Of a DNA stretch of 64,000 nt, positions 59,749 to 64,000 are shown one piece after another (position 1 is the stretch's first letter; each line of letters starts with the position of its first letter). The DNA is from Stromatinia cepivora (lineage: Eukaryota > Ascomycota > Leotiomycetes > Helotiales > Sclerotiniaceae): contig RCTD01000003.1 of the NCBI GenBank assembly GCA_014898415.1, positions 2,914,001-2,978,000 on the forward strand. Direction: 5' to 3'. The translations under genes were made by a program, and so were the position numbers. The notes below the pieces were generated by a model. It was not told where the DNA came from and searched no databases. It saw nothing but the letters and a program-made list of their open reading frames with translations.

Positions 59749-62348
59749 TCAAAATTAATAATGTATTGGAACTTTTATAAATTATTTATGAATGATTATT
59801 AGGTATATAATCCGAAGTTATAATAATTATTTTTTTATATTAAAACGAATTTATAAAACGGAATATAAGGATTATAAAAACAAATATAAAAATAATATTA
59901 AAAGAAATTGAATTATTATTAAAGTTTTAAAACGAAATTATAAAATACAATATTTATATTAAAAATCATATTAATATTAATCCCGATATAAATAGAATAA
60001 ATCGATTCTTTATAGAAATTTTTACAAATATAATACTAAATATAAAGATATACAAAATCTAGGGGAACAAATATTATACTTATATTAATTCTAAGATAAT
60101 TTCGAAAGGGCAAAGATATAATAAATTACAGAATATTTCGAAAATCGATATATTTCTGAGATATTCAAAAGTTACAAATAAATATATCAAAATGTATTTT
60201 TTAAAATTAGATTATATATTTCGATCAAATGAAATAATTATAAATGAATTTTATCAAAAAAAAGATTTGGATTTTAAATTAAGAAATTATAAATCAGATT
60301 TATAAGGAATAAAGAATATAAAATCAAATCGAAAATCTTATAATAGATCAATAACAAATAAAGTATTTTTTCTATTCTCGATATCTTTTTTATTTTCAAT
60401 ATTAAATATAATATTTGTATTACTTTTATTCCAAATATTTTTTTCAGTAGATATTATATTGAGTTTAGTAATTATATTAAGTATTCTAATTGTTGAATTG
60501 AAATTAAATAAATTAAATATATCAATATCAATATATAATGAAAATAAAGATAATATTATTCAGAAAACAAATCAAGAATCTTCTTTTAAGAATATTTCAG
60601 ATATCGAATTTTGTCACGGAAAGCCCCGCAATCCCCTGTATCTTATAAAGGATCAAAGCGTATGCTTTTCAATCGGAATGAAGGATCTACTAGCCCTTAT
60701 CAATCCATTAATTGATAAAATGATTCTGATATATTAATAAACAAAGATCTAGTCTAATTAAAATGTATATCGGCTAGATAATTATTTATTTGTTTTATAT
60801 ATACAGCTCTTGATTCATATAATTAAGGGTAAATTATTCAATTCTTTTACTTTATCAATCATATATACTATCTATTCAACAATCCCTGAAAGTGCTGTAT
60901 AATCATATTATCCCGTGATAATTATAAGTTTAGTAGTTCTTAAAAATCTATACAACTTCTTATCCGATGATTATTAAATACTCAAGGGATTATTCTTAAA
61001 ATATCATTTCTATTTTATCTATAATTCAATATTTATATCAATTCAATTATCTTCATTTAATATAACAAAAAATCAAAACGATCTTCTTTTTATAATCTAT
61101 ACTCAATAACCAGAATGATATTTACATTTGAAAAATAAATATCAAGTTCAAGGAATCTGGAATTCAATCAATTCAAAAAACGACTCATTTGTTTCTACAT
61201 CAGCGATATCTACTCCAAATTCTGATCTAACAAATGAGTCTATCCGTATTTAGATCGATTGATTCTTAATCAAATTACCTATTTTACTTTTTGTTATCGA
61301 TCTCCAAATTAAATATAATCAAAAGAAACAAACTCAATACCAAAAGGAATTCTTGGAATATCTTGTAATGATTTAATTCAAAGAAAATATTAATGAAGAT
61401 ATAAAAATAAAAGATTCTAATGATAATATATTGGGATTCATTTTTAATAGATCCATTGCTTCATTTTCAATTACCTTCCAAGAAATCTCCTTCGAGTTTG
61501 CTTCTTTCCAATTGGAGTATCGATATCGATAATAAGAATATACATAGAATTATAAAGCTTTTAGGGATGTTTATAAATAAATCGAATCGTTAATTGATCA
61601 AGTATATCTTATAAAACTATCTATTTTCAATCAGAGTACTATAGCTCTTCCATTTAAGATAATCATTAATATATTCAAAAAGAAGCTTGTATTTATGGTA
61701 ATTACTATCAAGTTCGCAATATTACAAGAATATCGGTCTGTTCTAGTATAAACTTTGTTCGGCAAAACCAATCTTATCAAATGATATAGGGATTGGATTA
61801 TAATCTACATCAAAACTCTCGTATACAAGATTATTAAGATATAGAATGAAATCGTTATCAATATTTTTCTACAAATCATTGATACTAGGATATTCCCAAT
61901 CTAAGCAAATACTATAATTATACAAATCGAAATGAATAATCAGCTCGGATTACCCAATCTTTTATTCAAACAATTCGGAAACGTTTTTAAAGGATTAATC
62001 TTCCAAAATTTTATTTTTTTAAAAACTAAAGAAGAAATATATTCTACATTTATCTTTTCTCAAAATAATAAAAGATCTAAAAAAAATAAAAAGAGTATTA
62101 ACTCTGAAAGCAATCAAGGGATCAAAAAGATTTAGGAATATCCTTGCAAAACCGAATCTAAATGGAACAATGGAATTGGTTATGGCTATACTGCATACAA
62201 TTGCAAAACCATAAAATTAACGCTTACCAGAAGAATCAATCTACTGCTCAAAAAGGTATTCAACAAAAACGAATTATAAGCAATTAAAGATCAAGCAAGA
62301 TCATATTCATAAAAGCAGTTTCACCCTGATTGGATCAAAAGGAAATAA

Positions 62349-62735
62349 ATGAAAAATTCTATTGATCCTTTAGGACCTTTAATCAATACTACTATCTTGA
62401 ATACTCGATATAATCAATCAGAAATATACTTTACAATAATGAAAGTATATTATCTGTTTAATAGTATTTTGTTCGATAATTGTAGTACTATATATATTGT
62501 AAACGATATATCTTTATTGAATGATCATCGATATCGATCATCCGATTCTAATAATCTTATAGAAGTAGACACTTTTAACTTCCAAATCCTAGAATATAGG
62601 GTTTGTATTATCAAAAAGATCATTAAGAAAGAAGGTTACTCTAATAATAATCTAATCTTGAACAATATAATATTTATCCTTGGTTTTTATATCAATATTG
62701 TTTTGAAGATTCGATTAAAGAAAGCCAGCCTATAG
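62349..62735 (+). pseudogene. copia-2 copy b aspartic protease remnant
   Basis: A 128-codon open stretch covering the whole protease fold: NSILFDNCSTIYIVNDISLL at the active-site loop (family 'ILDSGASxHICNDxSLF', here D-N-C-S), FQILEYRVCII mid-domain and ILNNIIFILGFYINIVLKIRLKKASL at the end (family 'LxNVLYVPxFHTNVVSLxRLxKKG'). Loss of Asp-Ser-Gly makes it inactive. Confidence 0.8.
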
Positions 62736-63039
62736 TTTTCAGAATATGATTATATTCTTTGTAAAGAAGATCATATAAATAATATAATAATTATTCAATA
62801 CATTTGTACTGAAAATCTTGTATTTTTAGAATACAAATCGTTTTTTATTTATTCAAGTATTCTTTTATCTATTTCTATAAACAACTTTTCTATAATATAT
62901 TTAATAATGAATAGAAAAATAAACAAAGTATTTTATTATTCTTATAATCCATTTCTTTCAAAAGAAGATACAAATGAAATATAGTATAAATATTTTAGAT
63001 ATTTGGGGAAGGAAGTTTTTGAATATTTAGTATTTGTAA

Positions 63040-64000
63040 TACAAAATATCAAAATAAAAGGTATTATTCGTTCCAATTGTATTGATTGTATTTATATTTA
63101 TGTAAAGTAAATCATTTCTTGTACTTCAAATGATCGCCAACTATTTCGGTTCTTTTACAAAATTCAATGGGATCTTTTTGATTTCGATAAAAGATATAAT
63201 AATGTATTATAGTTTTTATTAATCAAAGAAATATATTGTGGCAAGATCTTTTCATATTTAATTTATTGCAAAATATACGACAAAGTATTTGCAATCATTC
63301 AAAGCTTTATAATCTAAATTCATTATAAATACAGTCTAACGATCGTAATGATTTAACAGGATAATGATATATCTATTATTGAAATTATAAAAGCAATGTT
63401 ATTTAAGAAATAGATCAAACAAGAAAATATCGAATTCGAATTATCCCTATTTTATATATATAAACCCAATAGAGGATTAGAATATACAGGATAAAAAATA
63501 ATTACAAAACAAATAAAAATGCGGATTACAATAGATTTACCAGACAAATTGTAGATGGAAATAATACAAATTGTTATTTATTTATATAATATAAATCCTT
63601 TGAAGGCCAAATCCTTCAAATCGCTTAATAAAGTATTCGATATATGATTTCATGATTATTTTCGTAAAGATAATCCCCTATTTGTAGAGAAAATATCTAA
63701 CGATCTCTATTCCAATTGGAATAAAATCTATAAGTATGGATATCAAGTTTACCCTTTGGATAAAAACAAAGAAGCTGGAATTAATAGGAAATGGTATAAA
63801 ATCAATCCTCGAATATATATTGAGTATTTAATAGATTATATCCCAAGTATATTGATCTATCGTATATAGATACCCAAACTCGATAGAATTATTGTTATTC
63901 GAAATATAATATTCAATAAGGAATTCATTTATTATATGGATTCTATTAATCGAATAATCGATATTTATACTATAGAAGAATTTAAACAGCTTATTAGAGT
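63040..64000 (+). pseudogene. copia-2 copy b integrase remnant
   Basis: The frame shows IQWDLFDFDKRYN (first catalytic Asp in 'HWDLFDFD'), LLIKEIYCGKIFSY, TIVMI, QDNDISI (second Asp region), NIEFELSLFYIYKPN and, near the end, WYKINPRIYIEYLIDYI and PKLDRIIVIRNIIFNKEF. Scattered stops remain. It continues beyond the window. Confidence 0.8.

Larger units (their letters stand above)
57401..60611 (+). mobile_element. copia-1, copy c, 5' part only (split by copia-2)
   Basis: Plus-strand copia-1 with an intact outer LTR start (57401), gag (58117-58470) and integrase core (59530-59748). It is interrupted at 60612 by copia-2, at the point corresponding to about 45233 in copy b (after ATATCGAATT). Confidence 0.9.
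60612..64000 (+). mobile_element. copia-2, copy b, 5' part (runs off the right edge)
   Basis: Starts TGTCACGGAAAGCCCCGCAA at 60612, colinear with copy a (48221). It holds a gag region (61932-62135), protease (62349-62735) and integrase (about 63040-64000). It is less damaged than copy a, with longer frames and fewer stops. It is the innermost layer of the nest gypsy-2 / copia-1 / copia-2. Confidence 0.88.

Noticed and set aside
1..64000. Mitochondrial origin of the AT-rich DNA
   Set aside because: The AT-rich parts are nuclear-type LTR retrotransposons with integrase and target duplications, and they are contiguous with intron-containing nuclear genes.
1..64000. CRISPR arrays, operons, riboswitches or phage-like defence systems
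   Set aside because: No regular spaced repeats and no prokaryotic gene organisation. All repeats are LTRs, minisatellites or nested elements of a fungal genome.

Overview
This window looks like nuclear DNA of a filamentous ascomycete with a two-compartment genome, most likely Leotiomycetes. The genus is not determined. An 11-kb island of ordinary base composition (about 15.6-26.7 kb) carries three complete-looking genes with fungal gene structure. It sits inside very AT-rich DNA made almost entirely of LTR retrotransposons. Every pol domain there is legible but broken by stops, mostly TAA/TAG/TGA at positions where the family has Trp (TGG) or Gln (CAA/CAG), with matching C-to-T and G-to-A differences between repeat copies. 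That is the signature of repeat-induced point mutation (RIP).

Left block (1-15519): the 3' end of a Ty1/copia element ('copia-1', LTR 388-553); a decayed Ty3/gypsy element with chromodomain ('gypsy-1', 554 to about 4880); an open antisense frame of unknown nature (5160-5712); a fragment of a second chromodomain gypsy family ('gypsy-2', about 6930-7558); a small unmutated gene remnant (7597-8018); and a full-length minus-strand gypsy-2 copy (8476-15519, two LTRs, target duplication ATATC).

Gene island: on the minus strand, a two-exon single-pass membrane protein with a Ser-Gly repeat ectodomain (16313-18524). On the plus strand, a five-exon secreted S41-like peptidase with a cysteine-rich tail (20224-23095), followed by a single-exon HET-domain protein (23712-25829). 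The first two are divergent across 1.7 kb, and the last two are tandem. Nothing suggests that the three form one pathway.

Right block (about 26.8-64 kb): a short LTR-flanked element (27036 to about 36235) hosts a second full-length gypsy-2 (27785-34828, duplication GAAAC). Next comes a tandem-repeat-rich unit with inverted termini (36240-37966), then a gypsy-1 fragment split by 'copia-3' (starts 38447). Copia-3 is itself split by a complete copia-1 (41980-47477, duplication GATTA) and then by 'copia-2' (starts 48221). Finally a gypsy-2 copy (53541-57400) is split by copia-1 (57401), which is split by copia-2 (60612 to the window end). Family names are local to this annotation.

The most unusual observation is that LTR ends facing outside DNA keep their original sequence, while the same end of the partner LTR, facing the element interior, is heavily mutated. 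This is seen in several copies of two unrelated families. I see no CRISPR array, rRNA, tRNA or secondary-metabolite cluster, and no clear evidence of a new multi-gene system.
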